A stretch of DNA of 64,000 nucleotides. It comes from Trichobilharzia szidati (lineage: Eukaryota; Platyhelminthes; Trematoda; Strigeidida; Schistosomatidae). A model generated the notes under the pieces. It did not search any database. It had not been told where the DNA came from and saw only the letters and a program-made list of their open reading frames with translations. Location of the stretch: positions 39,634,758 through 39,698,757 of the forward strand of contig OX235277.1 of the NCBI GenBank assembly GCA_944472155.2, written 5' to 3'. Every line of letters begins with the position of its first letter. Position 1 is the stretch's first letter. Shown here one piece after another: positions 1 through 11,235 of this stretch. The position numbers were made by a program, and so were the translations under genes.

Positions 1-365
1 TGGCCGACCAGCCGGCCAGTGGGAAATAATTAGCAACAAGAAACTCTGGCTGGCAGCAAACTGTCAAGTGAGAGCTGATCGCTCAACAAATATGTAGGAG
101 AAAATGGAGATGGATTGGGTAAGCTTTCGGGAAACCGTCGAATGACATCAGGCCCATTGCAGGCTATCGCTCGATTGGAATCCGAATGGAAGAGATGAGT
201 GGGTTTTCAGTGTGAGGGTCGCATAGATTAGATAGTTTGGGGAGGAAGAGATGAGAGATTACTCTCATTTGTGAACTGAGGTGAAGAGGACAGTGGCGAG
301 TTGAAGAAAGTAGAGATGTGTTGCTGAAGCCCTATTTTCCACTCGGAGCCCAAAGGCATAATTAT
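1..365 (+). mobile_element. RTE (SR2-like) non-LTR retrotransposon, 3' end fragment
   Basis: This is the degraded 3' part of a reverse-transcriptase ORF, cut by the window start. The segment around 85-130 (caacaaatatgtaggag, then aaatggagatggattggg) corresponds to the QQ.CRRKWRWIGHTLRKP motif kept in better copies at 31650-31740 and 51240-51300. The end at about 335-365 has the conserved gaagccctat...ccactcggagcccaaagg 3' UTR. Frames are broken throughout. Confidence 0.7.
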
Positions 366-774
366 AAAACAAATCAATACTTTTCTATGATAATATGTTT
401 CTAGTTATATATATTATGGATGTCCAAAACATTTTTTGGTGTTGTTATGTTTTCTGAGCTGGAATGTTTCATTCCTAAGGTTTCATTATTTCTCTCAACA
501 GCATAATGGAGAAAGGAATTATTCCTTGTCTCATCACATAAGTCATAAATTGGTAAGAATGCCTCAAGTCAACACTGAAGGATGACTTCTAGAAAAACCT
601 ATGAATTATGAAGACATATCTCCCAGTATTTTCTACTTATTTTTCAAACGACTGATCAGCACTAGATAGTTGTCAAATAACTCAAAGTTTGTTGAACTCT
701 TGTTTGATTAAGAACTGGACGTCATTTAGAGGAACACTTAGGATCATGGAGTGCCTGAAGGCTGTTTTGTCCTA
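366..774. other. Unassigned intergenic or intronic sequence
   Basis: AT-rich sequence with no open frame, no repeat I could match inside the window, and no convincing TM6 exon of the receptor on the minus strand. Confidence 0.5.
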
Positions 775-1655
775 GTCTGGGACTCTTCTTTAGTGTATAC
801 CTGTAAATCCACCGGCAATCGAACCCATCACTTAAGGTTACCAGTTGAACCCAGCGACCACTTGTACATTGGGAGGGAAGTTAATGGCCAGTCGATCAAA
901 TTATAATTTCCGCCTATTCTGGAAATTGACGCTTGAAAACTAATCCATTGCACACTCGTGACTGACTGTAAAATGAAGCTACCTGGAGTTCCACCTGGAA
1001 GTCTTGATCACTGGGGTTTCACTAGCTCGTCAGGGAGGAAACAAACTCCCCGAAGAAATTGGCTGGTGGGTGTGCTTTATATTGAGAACTGACAAGTGTA
1101 AGATCTGACTGACCATTGGTTCTGTCATAGTCACTAAATGCTCAGTGAGCGTGCCTTGAAAACGGAAGGTCCATAGTTCGATCCTTGGCTGTGGGATGGT
1201 GGGTACATGCTGCTCAGGAGTCCCGAGGTTGGACAAAACATTTGCCGAGATTTGCCTGGTTTGCAATGATTCTCTAAACGCAAACATTTTGGTCATTCAG
1301 CTTTAAATGAATTAAATCCATAAAAAACGAACGCTTGGAAATTGGTCTACAACCCTTTAGTGACCGACTACAGCCTGAAGTTGTTTGATAGTTCAACAAG
1401 AAAACATGAGCAGTAGGAAGCCATCAAGTTCGACATTAGAATTAACGCTAAGCGATGATATAAGCTGGTGGTCGCGATATATGCTCACGACGCGGTAGTA
1501 GTAGTTGGAATTTATGGATTGGCTAGTGAGTTGCGTCTTATTGTCTGAATCAAATGTGGGTTCACCTCGAAAACTAAAGGTTCACGTTGCGATCCCGGAT
1601 GGGATGGTGGGTGTGCACTGTTGAGGAATGATAAACTAAGACGAAACATTTGCCC
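775..1655. repeat. Degenerate hammerhead/tRNA-like repeats (388-bp family), several pieces
   Basis: A minus-oriented piece (about 775-900, cctagtctgggactcttc) is followed by a plus-oriented unit (about 905-1310). The latter contains gaagctacctggagttc, ccgaagaaattggctgg and a tRNA-like B box remnant ttcgatcctt. Another plus piece lies at about 1440-1655 (ataagctggtggtcgcg, aaactaagacgaaac). All match stretches of the better copies at 10640-11235 and 58410-59115. The ribozyme cores are destroyed. Confidence 0.6.
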
Positions 1656-1659
1656 AATA

Positions 1660-2887
1660 CTTTATGTTCGTAGTTGTTTCTCTAATCTACTACATTAAGA
1701 AACTTAGACAATCTGGAATCACCCAACCTCTACTTTCACAATTTGTCAACTCTTGTATCTTACCTATTCTACTTTACTGCACCCCACCAGTCTTTCCTGG
1801 GCTACTGAAAAAGGACTATACCATCCTGAGAAGGATGTTGAAGGTAGTTAGTAGGACGAGTGGTGTAAAACTCAGTCAGCTCATCACTACATTAGTTGAA
1901 AGGCATCTGAATACATGCGAAAAATGGTCTGAAACCATACTCTCCGACCCCCAACACCCCGTCTATTCCTAACTCTCGCCTTGTATCTCATCAAGTAGAA
2001 CCAGAAATCAATATAAAATAATCTATGCTCGTACAACCAAGTACAGGAACTCAACGATACCATACTTGGTCCGTGTTCTAAGTGGCAGAGACAATGTTAA
2101 GCGCGAAACCTATGACTTGCTTTGTTGTTAAAAATCATAATTTTAGGCTCTTTTATTTCTCTCTTATTTTGTATTCTATAGTGAACACCTTCTTAAACAT
2201 ACTTAGCTGCCTAAATTATTAACATTGGCTTACTTTTTGTACTTTACTGTATTCCTTCCTTTGTGTATCTACTGGTTCCGACTATATTAGCACTATGAGT
2301 AGTACAAATTTGTCCTGTAATTATTAGTCTTGTGCTTGTTTTTTCTTATTTTTTTCGGCAATATTAACCGACAATCATCGGTTGTGAACGCCATTATCAC
2401 CATCTTAAAATTTGGTATTATGCAGGATTACTCACACTACCACTACAAACACCTCATTAGACATGACAATAAAAAACAAAACAACAACCCTGAAATGTTA
2501 TTTTATGAGTGTTTAGAGTTGTTTCAACCTAAATTAACTGATCATCTTGGCGATAAACATTCTTAAATATTATTTCATAATTCTTGTATGACTAAAGCTT
2601 TACTATCACCATGCATAATTACATCATAGCTTCCACTACCCAATACTGAGATATTATTTTATGCTGTTTATTTTCTTTTCTACTTCTTGGTATTTTTTGC
2701 ATTTTTAAAAATTTTTTTGTGTTTTTTGTGTTTTTTTTGCTGTTGTTGCCTTCATATTTATTTTTTTGAAATACCTCTTTTTAAAAGTTAAATAAAATTA
2801 GATGCAAATATTGTGGATATGTGTTGAAAATTCCACACTGTACTATTAGTACTGTTTCTGGAATAAAGCAAATTATTATTATTGAAT
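1660..2887 (+). mobile_element. CR1-like non-LTR retrotransposon, 5'-truncated copy (C-terminus of RT plus 3' UTR)
   Basis: Residues such as YYIKKLRQSGITQ, FVNSCILPILLY and FPGLLKKDYTILRRML match the C-terminal part of the better copy at 17280-17460. A stop at 1970-1972 and a frameshift break the last part, and the ORF remnant ends near 2128. The 3' UTR ends in ggaataaagcaaattattattattg, the same poly(A) signal plus ATT-repeat tail as the copies ending near 17995 and 41515. Antisense to the host gene. Confidence 0.8.
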
Positions 2888-3048
2888 GATTTGAGTTCAT
2901 TGAGGTGTCAACCTTCGCTACATTACAGTTCAATACTAAAATTTGTTTTTGAGTTAAATTTCTTCACACAATTGATCAACAATTCCTTATATATGTATAT
3001 CAGAAACGCAGTCATGAATAAAGATACAACCAATAGTCAATTACTCAC

Positions 3049-3893
3049 CGTAATTCTTTGACACTTAACGAAGAAGAGGTAGAAGATGCCCAATTAGTTT
3101 CCATACTTTTACGTTGTAAGTATTTATCACCTCGTACGCGTTGGATAGAAGAAGAATTTCCACTGAATTTTATACTGTCAAAATCACAACTAGTACCGTT
3201 ATTGTTATTATTATTATTGTTACTTGTACTAATTCTTGAAACATGGTGATTTGAAATCTTTTTATCTCCTGTAATAATTGTTATATGCGCTTTATTTGGA
3301 TGCGCTTCAGAGATACTTGGATTCGGTGGGGTAATACAACCAGCTGTAGCAGACGCTGATCGTGTAGATCGTTTCAATGAAGGTTTTAAGTATTTTGTCC
3401 TGTGTCCTTCTACTGTGACTGTTGTCGCTGATGAGTCCACTTCTGGTTCAATTTCATTTAATGGTGATTGGATATCTTTTCTCATATCAATATTATTATT
3501 ATTAGTATTGCCCGTGATACTTTCCGACTTATCATTTCCGTTAATCAGTTTACTTTTGCAGTCACAGTTATCAGTATTGTCAATAGCATTTCTATCCTCG
3601 CCATCTTGGGTTATTTCATTCGGTAATGGTATTTCTTTCAAAGAATTTGTCAATTTTACCATTGGTGTAGACGTCAGTGGTGTTGTTATCGTTGGCGTCA
3701 TCAGTGGAGTAGCTTTACTTGTTATACTTTGATTAACTGATGATGAAAATGGTGGAGGACATGTACTACGAAGCAGTCGACATTCATTGGTTTTATAACC
3801 ACTCGGCGCTCGATTACGATTTGTTCCACTTGGTTGACCTCGAAGTTTTGTTAGAAGCATAAATATTGTTATGAACATAATGAGGAAATTAAT
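3049..3893 (-). CDS. Class B1 GPCR, large exon encoding end of TM5 and very long third intracellular loop
   Basis: Internal exon of 845 bp, entered in phase 0 after ATAATTCCTCAG and left in phase 2 at TTACG|GTGAGTAA. It opens INFLIMFITIFMLLTKLRGQ: the end of TM5 with the class B INF and TKLR signatures. About 263 residues of hydrophilic, low-complexity sequence follow, rich in Ser, Thr and Asn, with an Asn run from an ATT/GTT-type triplet repeat (near 3195-3235) and basic-Ser clusters such as LKRSTRSASAT. The loop in most family members is only about 15-25 residues long, so this is a large expansion. The exon end, LSVKELR, resembles the basic segment just before TM6, so TM6 should begin in the next exon, which I did not find between 1 and 3048. 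Two right-strand open frames here are shadows. Confidence 0.82.
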
Positions 3894-4064
3894 CTGAGGA
3901 ATTATAAACAAAACAAGGCAGAAAAAAACACGAAAAGAATTAACAGCATTAATGAATTTATTCCTATTACGTTAATGAAAGTTGTAACTTTTAAGGAAAC
4001 TAGAAATGTAATCCTATCATAATGCGCAAACTATGTGTATTTGAATTGCCACTTGACTGATAAA

Positions 4065-4300
4065 TGATTCGGTGGTTTAGTGGTGGGACGCTCGACAATC
4101 ATGCATGTGGTTCAGGGTTCGATCCCCAGCCGACGTTCCCCTAAACACCAGCAAGCCGGTAGTGAAGCTGTCAAGGAGAGGGTATTGGGCATGAGTTTGG
4201 CAACCTCACCCTGTTAAAATAAAATCACTGTTACTGAAACTGCAAAGCTCCAGTTTGAAGCCCTATGTTCCTCTCAGAACGTAAAGGAAAAAATGACCAA
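4065..4300 (+). repeat. tRNA-derived SINE with RTE-like 3' tail
   Basis: The head resembles a tRNA promoter: A-box-like ggtttagtggtgggac and B-box ggttcgatcccc. The tail (about 4245-4300, gaagccctatgttcctctc then agaacgtaaaggaaa) is nearly the same as the 3' end of the RTE copies, for example at 31920-31955. That points to mobilisation by the RTE machinery. Confidence 0.72.
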
Positions 4301-4589
4301 CAATATTGAACCGAAATGTTTAGTCTTCTTTGACATATCGACTCCTGGTGCAGACGGTTCGACAACGTCTGATGAATAAAATGTGGTTATTTCACGGGGT
4401 CTAATGGATAAGGTTTATAGTCTTTGAAACAATGTGTCCTGGCCTTAAGTCTTAGTGGAAGTCTCACTGAAGAGTGCAGATACATACGTCCCAAAGGGGA
4501 CGTAATGCGCGTCCTAGATTCCACTGCCAGTTACTTTTCACTAAAATGACAAAATATCTTTATATCTTTATTTGAAGTGTGACTTGACA

Positions 4590-5625
4590 ATTCAAAGGCA
4601 TTTCGAAAACAGAAAGATTGATCGAAGAAATATTTACTTTCCAATTAGATCCTCATCTCTGACTCTAATATACAAAAGTTGACCAATCAAGTGGCACTGA
4701 TATGTTTGTTAACAATAATTAAACAGTGTCAAAATGTCAATGGGTTGATAATAAACGAAGAAAATCAATACACACACAACTAAAAGGTAGAAATGGTTAG
4801 AATAAATTAATTTTACAAGGATAACACGTAATTAAAGATGAAGTGGTCAGAAAAAATTAATTAAATAATTTGGACAATTGTAGTTTTTATAATTTTAAAG
4901 GTTTAGGGGGAGGGGGGCGAAGTAGTCCGGTTTATACAGTCATGTAACGATGGCCAAGGCAGGGAAAATAGTTGTGCGAATTTCTTCTGAACACACAAGA
5001 TTGGCTTCTTCAGGTGGAATCCTATTGCTTTAGCTGTATGTAGAAGACGAACTCGTAGAGCAAAATTAAGATTAGTCGGAATGCGATAGATAATTTTCAA
5101 TGCTGTATTAACACTAACCTTATGCTCACTGTCTACAAGGTGTGCTACAATAGAGCTACGAATAGATCTTGTTTGTCCGTTGCTTAACCATGTTGGACGA
5201 TGTTCGGATAAACGATGATGAACCTGCCTAATTGTACGCCATATGTAGCTGACTCCGCAGCTGCAGTCAAACTGGTAGATACACACAGAGGAGGCAAATT
5301 GAAGCAGTTTATCCTTACTTCTCGAACGTAAAATAGGGGTGATTGTGAAGAGACAGAGTACCTCTGCTGCATAATAAGCTATTTTAACTGCATTCTTCAA
5401 GCGCTGTGTCGTTATTTCACTTATGTTGTCACCAAGGAACTTCAGTTTAATGACCATTGGTTTTTTCGGAACTGTTATTGTTGCCGGTTGATTGGTAAAC
5501 TTTTGTGTATTGTAATAAAAATGCTATATATATATATATATTAGAGTAGAGCCAGAGATGAGGATCAAATTGAAAAGGAAATATTTATTCGCTCAGTCTT
5601 TCTGTTTTCTAAATGCCTAAATAGG
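4590..5625 (-). mobile_element. Penelope-like element, C-terminal endonuclease part with inverted ends
   Basis: An open frame (5457-4903) encodes the RT-endonuclease linker and GIY-YIG-type domain: CIYQFDCSCGVSYIWRT (Trp replacing the usual Gly of YIG), LSEHRP.WLS.G, then SSIVAHLVDSEHKVSVN and LCVQKKFAQLFSLPW, the shared PLE C-terminus. The RT part is missing. The two ends, about 4595-4672 and 5541-5625, are inverted copies of each other (both contain a gatcctcatctctg-type segment and an aaaacagaaaga segment). Same strand as the host gene. Confidence 0.8.
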
Positions 5626-5704
5626 GATTTTTTCTATATTGAAATTCAAAAGCAATCAAGTTACAAAGAATCTTCTACTGCCCCAAATTAGTCACATTAT
5701 AAGT

Positions 5705-5965
5705 CCACTGAGGTGCGTCTGTGGCACAGCGGTAGATTGCTCTTCAATTACACCTCATGTGGTTCGAGGTTTGATCCCCGGCCGCCAAAGCGTTTCTTTA
5801 CCTCACTAAGCCAGTAGTAAGACCAGTAAAGAGGGAAGGTTAGGTTGGGTATGAGGCTAGCAACTTCATCTAGTAAAAGGAAACTCTACTGCTACCGAAA
5901 CTTCAAAGCTCTAGCTTAAAGCCCCATGTTCCACTGGGAACGTGAAATAAATAATAATAATAAAA
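5705..5965 (+). repeat. tRNA-derived SINE with RTE-like tail
   Basis: A complete copy: the tRNA-like head gtctgtggcacagcggtag and B box ggtttgatccccgg; a body with ttacctcactaagccagtag; and the tail aagccccatgttccac, tgggaacgtgaaa, followed by (ATA)n. Same family as 4065 and 9440. Confidence 0.78.
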
Positions 5966-5984
5966 TGGAGAACACAGAAGGGAT

Positions 5985-6300
5985 GAAAATCTCCGACCAA
6001 CAGCAACGGGAGAAATCTGAAAGAGCTCACTTTATTCACTTATCTGCGAAGCATCATTTCAGCTAAAGACAATCAAAACCAGCCAGGCAGATGGTCATCA
6101 CTGCGAAATCACTTCAGAAATCTTGTACAATCAACACAAGCGAAAAAATTCGAATTTTAAATACCAATATAATGTCACTTCCTCCAAATGGGTCAGAAAC
6201 GTGTTCCAAACGTCACAGAAAGCATTTTAATCAGTCTAATGAAGACTTTTATCAACATCTGCTTTTGGTGGTTCGATAATGAAGGTCAGAACGCGAATTC
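5985..6300 (+). mobile_element. RTE (SR2-like) internal fragment
   Basis: Matches the segment following the RT core in better copies: aaaattcgaattttaaatac, gggtcagaaacg (LLYGSETW region) and agacttttatcaacatctg (KLQTFINSCLR region). Two short open frames here are fragments of this ORF. Confidence 0.65.
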
Positions 6301-6690
6301 CTACAAATATGAGTACTGTATATACAGTTTAACTGATGCTAAGTGCTTTTCCTTACTTCCTAAAAATTTATACTACTAATATTAAGAGTAATAGTAGTAT
6401 TGATAGTAACCTCTGATAATTCAACCATCAATTGATAAAATTTAGCAGAAAAAAGTTGCTTGATAAATTAGTTAGTCGATCATCTAGCAACTAGTTTTCC
6501 ATCTTTATTATTTTTTGTTTCTTCAAAGCCCTTTTTTATGCGCATCTGTAAACACTTTTATCCTTAAAAGTACAGCAGAAACAAAAGTGAATTTTACTTT
6601 GTTTGTCTATTTTTTTGGCCGTTTCCATTGAGTTCATTTCACTTTTATATCCTCATCCTTTCTAATTAATTTTTCTGCATAAATATAATA
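6301..6690. other. Unassigned intronic sequence
   Basis: AT-rich, no gene or recognisable repeat. Confidence 0.5.
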
Positions 6691-7345
6691 TACCATTCAG
6701 TCACTGGGACCCGATTCAGTGGCCAAAACATCAATTCTAACTTCTGCCATTTCGTGGTTTAGCGCAACCACCAACCAATGTCGTCAGTGGGACGTCCATC
6801 CCCTAACTTGACTGGATGGACGTCAATGGTCACGACTTCTCACTAGAACTCCAAGAAATCTCTATCCCGCAGCGAGTCACTAGCGAGCATCAGATTAATT
6901 TTCTATAGTTGGTTTGTAAGGATTAGTTTTGTTTCTTACGAGTTGATCACGGATTGATATCAGTTAGAGAACCATTGAAAACCAGCACTGGAGTACTGGA
7001 CAGCCAGCTGTTGAATCCTAGTTTGGGAATCATCGTCAGTACGCACCGACACCCAAGGTCCGAACCCAGAACCTTCCGGTTACAAGGCAAGCTCGTATAC
7101 CATTCAGCCACTGAGATTCGATTCAGTGGCTCACTATTTCGTGATTTGGCGTGACGCCAACCAATTTCCTCGGTTGTAAGCGGAACATTCTGGTTTTGAA
7201 ACCCTGTGCTGGGTGCTTACAACTGATGAGTGCCAAACTAGGATGAAACAGCTGTCCTGGTTTTCAGTGGTTCTCTAGGTGATATCAATCAGTGATGAAC
7301 TCGTAAAAAACAAGACTAATTCTTACAAACCAACTATGGAAAATA
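6690..7345. repeat. Hammerhead/tRNA-like repeat with inverted extra 3' arm
   Basis: A minus-oriented unit (about 6690-7130) carries antisense copies of the spacer, the tRNA-like B box (ccgaacccagaaccttccgg) and the hammerhead segment (tcctagtttgggaatcatcg). It is followed by an inverted arm (about 7200-7340) with ctgatgagtgcc and aactaggatgaaacagctg. Arms of about 135-140 bp (6905-7045 and 7200-7335) are reverse complements. The plus-strand core at 7211 on has CTGATGA and GAAA, but stem II has a G-G mismatch. Confidence 0.7.
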
Positions 7346-7499
7346 AATATAATAAGCGGGTGAGTATTAGAATTATAATTTTGTCAGAGTGTACGTAATT
7401 TTCCATTTTTATACAGGGTGTATAATGGAAAGACATGAGACTCTCAGTAATAATAATAATCATACAAAAAATGTACAAGTTTCTTAAATGGAAGAGAAA

Positions 7500-7540
7500 T
7501 TCATGCGTTTATATATATTTATATATATATATATATTAGC
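7500..7540. repeat. TA/TTTA microsatellite
   Basis: Run of tatatat and atttatatatat units. Confidence 0.85.
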
Positions 7541-7665
7541 GTCGGTCTATTAATTCGGAGGCTGCTGCTTCGCATCCTGCCAACATCACCAAATTTTCAT
7601 TCCCCCTTCACAACTATCACCCATTAAGACCAGTCTACCAACCGAAGACATTTAGTCAGATAATC
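7540..7665. repeat. Unclassified interspersed repeat, inverted relative to 36300-36440
   Basis: The segment containing aattcggaggctgctgct, caactatcacccattaag and accagtctaccaaccg reappears as an imperfect reverse complement at 36300-36440 (cggttggtagactggtc, gcctcggaat). No coding capacity is seen. Confidence 0.55.
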
Positions 7666-7850
7666 TGTTAGATAACGATTAGAAAGCCTAGGGTTATTGG
7701 ACAGCTGATTCGTCCTGGTTTGGTACTCTTTAGGAGTACGCACCCAGTAGGTTTCGAACCCTGAACCTTCCGTCTACAAGGTGGGCTTTTAGGCCATTCA
7801 GCCACTGAGACCCAATCCAATGGTCTATGAATGAAGACTTCTAGCAATTT
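7665..7850 (-). repeat. Hammerhead/tRNA-like repeat fragment
   Basis: Antisense remnant: ggacagctgattcgtcc (stem III and core side), then ttcgaaccctgaacc (B box) and ggccattcagccactgag (A-box side). Confidence 0.65.
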
Positions 7851-7854
7851 GTGA

Positions 7855-9150
7855 TAAATAAATGCATATGTCGATTTTGACAACATAAAATATGTGGAGA
7901 GAATCAAACACGTCCTGGAATAAAATGTTCTACCACAACAGGCTGGATTCAGGAGAAAGAAGTTATGTGTCGATCGAATCGGAACACTACGTATGATCAC
8001 TGAAAAGAGCTTGGAATGGCAGTCACCTCTGTATGTCAACCTCATTGACTTTGAAAAGGTCTTCGACAGCGTTGATCGAGAGTTGATTTGGAAGCTACCT
8101 CGCTACTACTACAGTTATACACCTCATCCAACAGTTGTACGCTAACGCTGCATGCTAAGTAATCCACAGCGGAAAACTCACGGAATCCTTCAAAGTGAAG
8201 ACGGGAGTAAGACAAGCTGGCTTACTGCCTACTATCTCCAATGATTTTTCCTGATTGTGATAGACCGGATAATGCGACAGACAGTGGGCGACGGAGACAC
8301 AGGCATAAAATGGACCTGCACAAAAAACTAAGAGAATCTGGACGTCACCGATGATATATGTCTGATTTTCCACAAACTGGAAGATACGCAAGTGAAAAGC
8401 AACAAGTTGGCAGCACAAGCATTAAAGATAGGACTTCAGGTGAACATAGGGAAAAAAGAGGTGATGAGGATTTCTGGGCAACAGCGACAACAACAGACAA
8501 CAATCAGTATAAGTGGGAGGAGTCTGGAATAATCAACTTCCTTCACCTACCTGGGAAGCATAGTACCAACTACAGGTGGAACTGATGAGGATATCAAAGT
8601 AATCGGGAAAGCAAGACAAGCTTTCATTTCTCTCAAGTTTGTGTGGAGATCAATAGCACTCAGCATGAAAAATAAGGTGTGGATTTTCAACTCCAATGTA
8701 AAGTTGATGCTACTTTATAGATCAGAGACTTGGCGCTCATGAAGAGCACTTTAAATAAACTACAGACTTTCATCAACAGCTGTCTACGCTCAATACTCAA
8801 GATCAGATGGTCTGCAGAAAAGATCAGCAGCGGGGAGGGATATCTGGCAATGAGCGAAACAACCAGGAACAGATTGTGCAAGAAATATGCAGGAAGAAAT
8901 GGAGGTGGGTTGGTGGCAATACTTTGAGAAAACCGTCCAGTGTCATCACACGCCAGGCCAATGCTCGAGTGGAACCCAAATGGGAACCGGCGAGTCATTT
9001 GGTCGTCAGTGCGAGGGTGACATGGAGGAGTTAATGTGAAGAGGAGATGAAAGCATGTGGGCAGCCGTGGAGCCAGGTAGAGGACCAAACGCAATGGATA
9101 CGTGCGGCTGAACACCTGTGTTCCTCTAGTAAGTAAAAGAAGCAATAATA
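7855..9150 (+). mobile_element. RTE (SR2-like) retrotransposon, broken RT through 3' end
   Basis: With frameshifts, the RT domain can be followed: QAGFRRKKLCVDRI, LYVNLIDFEKVFDSVDREL, KTGVRQ, DDICLIFHKLED and IGLQVNI, then FTYLGSIV, KARQAFISLK, LYRSETW and KLQTFINSCLRSILKIRW. The 3' terminal AEHLCSSS-type region and an aataataataat tail follow near 9140. The catalytic YADD/FADD aspartates read TDD here because of a mutation (FADD is kept in the copy at 50515). Multiple stops; not functional. Antisense to the host gene. Confidence 0.82.
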
Positions 9151-9440
9151 ATAATATATGGAGGCATTTTGGTTTAACGACGTAAGATGATGTGGCGAAA
9201 GCATTTGGTGAGGCAACATGCTTCTGATGACTCCGCAACCCCGAGGATACAGCAGACTAGTATATAAAGTGTCAAACAAATTAATCAGTAGTTTCAGCAG
9301 AAATTTTGTTATTTATCATCATTATTATTGCACCTATTTTTCCCTTATGTTCCGAGTCGTAAATAGATTTTCTACAGCACATCACCACTTCATCCTGTTC
9401 TCTGCAGACCCGAAAATTTTGCATATCCCCTTTGCATGAC
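9151..9440. other. Unassigned intronic sequence
   Basis: No convincing gene or repeat; short open frames on both strands lack codon structure. Confidence 0.45.
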
Positions 9441-9645
9441 CTCCACGTCATTACTGGACGACTAACTTCTAACAGCGGGTTTGATCCTTCGTCCACCAAA
9501 GCACTTCTTTACCTGGTAAAGAGGGGAGGTTGGGCATGAAGCTAGCAATCTCACCCCATAAAATAAACACCACTGCTACCAAAACCTCAAGCCTGCAACT
9601 TGAAGCTCTTTGTTCACTGGGAACGTAAAGGAATAAAAAATTCTT
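9440..9645 (+). repeat. tRNA-derived SINE with RTE-like tail, head eroded
   Basis: The body (aaagcacttctttacctgg, gttgggcatgaagctagc) and the tail (gaagctctttgttcac, tgggaacgtaaaggaa) match the copies at 5705 and 4065; the A box is poorly preserved. Confidence 0.65.
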
Positions 9646-9754
9646 ACAGATATTTCTTCTTTTAGGAGGATATTATTATTTGATTTGTAAAACACGGTGT
9701 TCAGCCCTCCCGCCACTCAGCAAGCAAACAAAAAGAATAACTTCGTCAACTTAC

Positions 9755-9827
9755 TGCAAGTGTAATCAAAATCGCGGTAACCACGAGAATACCTTCAGGA
9801 TCGGATGTATTTGGTTCTCTCCATAAT
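9755..9827 (-). CDS. Class B1 GPCR, exon encoding ECL2 and first half of TM5
   Basis: Internal exon of 73 bp between acceptor CTATTTTAG and donor CTTGCA|GTAAGTTG. One base completes the split Arg codon and 24 codons follow, ending in phase 0. The peptide is LWREPNTSDPEG followed by hydrophobic ILVVTAILITLA. It runs straight into INF at the start of the next exon (3893), giving one continuous TM5 helix. Taken alone this exon would be weak; phase agreement on both sides and the continuity of TM5 make it convincing. The Trp after the junction corresponds to the Trp of the family's Cys-Trp pair. Confidence 0.8.
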
Positions 9828-9924
9828 CTAAAATAGACGTACGTAAGTAACCAATTGAATATTATTAAAAAAAAAGAACGGAACAAACATGAACGTAAAC
9901 AGAAAGATACTAATGTATACACGT

Positions 9925-10020
9925 AAACGGTGAAAATGGGACTCGAACCCAGCATCCACTGTCTCAAAAAAACAAAGCGTTGACCACTATGTGGTCCAAT
10001 GGGGCCACAAGATTTCCATA
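9925..10020 (-). repeat. tRNA-like SINE head or tRNA pseudogene
   Basis: On the minus strand it reads tggaccacatagtggtcaac, a seven-T run, then the B box gggttcgagtccc. That is a Pol III-type internal promoter, but the arms do not close into a full cloverleaf with a normal anticodon stem. Confidence 0.5.
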
Positions 10021-10299
10021 CTAAGGGCTAACATACCAACACACACCAGACAGTTAATTCCAATATAATGCACAGTTAACTTGAACAAGCATGAACATCA
10101 TTAAACCTTAATACACCAAAATATATAATTTAAGTAGCTTCATAATGATAATTATAGAACACTATTTAAGCAAGCCAATATGTGTGTTTGGTAAATTCTC
10201 ATCAGGCTTTACAGCTACATAATAAAGTTATTAATTCACAGAAATTTGAAAAAATCTAATCAAAGAATTCTAGTTCAATTGGAGATACATGGACGACAC

Positions 10300-10635
10300 T
10301 TTTATTTTGCATAAAAACAAAATCCATACAGAGGCCCTACTCAAATGTCCAGCGTCGGTGGCCTACAAATCGAGTTCACACACGAAACAGAGAAAGACAC
10401 AACTTCATCAGTTCTTGATGTTCAGCTAACACGTTAGCAGGATGGCAGTATTAAGAGGAATATTTTACACAGAAAATTCATGGGTCGGTCAGCACACCTA
10501 TTTCAGACAGTTTGTTCCTCTTGTATATAAACGAAATCCCATCACTAACCTGATGTTCCATGCTAGGAAAATCAGCCCAACCAATACACTCGACGTTGAA
10601 ATACGGAAAAACTCCGAAAAAAATAGCTAAAACAT
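10300..10635 (+). mobile_element. Penelope-like element, RT C-terminal fragment
   Basis: With one frameshift it reads SVLDVQLTR, QDGSIKRNI and HRKSWVGQHTYF, followed by FVPLVYKRNPITNLMFHARKI. This is the PLE region after the YVDD motif (SFLDV...RKPT.T..Y..FHSF.P..YKR). Heavily truncated; the hammerhead repeat at 10640 follows directly. Confidence 0.7.
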
Positions 10636-10639
10636 TCTT

Positions 10640-11235
10640 AGGCATAATACTATTCAAATGTTGGTTTGTAGGGATTTGATTGGTTACAGGATATTCATCA
10701 TGAGCTGACATTAGTTAGAGAACCATTAGAAAACCTGGGAATACTGAACAGCTATTTCGTTCTAGTTTGGGACTCTTCAGCAGTACGCGCCCACCGGGAT
10801 TCGAACCCAGGACCTTCTGGTTACAAGGCGAGCTCGTATACCATTAAGCCGCTGGGATCTGATCCAATGGCCCATGAATTCTAACTTCTGCCAAGGGTTC
10901 TTTAACTAATGTCAGCTCATGATGAAAATTCTGTAACCAATCAAATCCCTACAAACCAACATTTGAATATCAATGAGATGCTCACTAGCGACTTGCCCTA
11001 TTCAGGTAGGTAGTTACCTGGGGTTCTAGTGAGAAGTCGTGACCAGTAGGGTGCAGCAGGTCGGGCGTGAGGACAAATACTTGCCGAAGACATTGGCTAG
11101 CGGTCGCGCTATGTCGTGAATTGGCAGAAGTTAGAATTCATGGGCCATTAGATCAGGTCCAAGTGGCTTAATGTTATACGAGCTCGCTTTGCAACCAGAA
11201 GGACCTGGGTTCGAATCCCAGTGGGTGCATAATAC
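10640..11235. repeat. Hammerhead/tRNA-like repeats in inverted arrangement
   Basis: A minus-oriented half-unit (10647-10900) includes ttcgaacccaggacc and ttacaaggcgagctcgtata. It is followed by a plus-oriented unit (10900-11235) ending in the tRNA-like cctgggttcgaatcccag. Arms 10647-10726 and 10900-10974 are reverse complements (tgttggtttgtagggatttg versus its complement). This is one of the best places to read the family's spacer. Confidence 0.75.

Noticed and set aside
3058..3732. Two right-strand ORFs with hydrophobic runs
   Set aside because: Antisense shadows of the ICL3 exon; the Leu run mirrors the Asn repeat.
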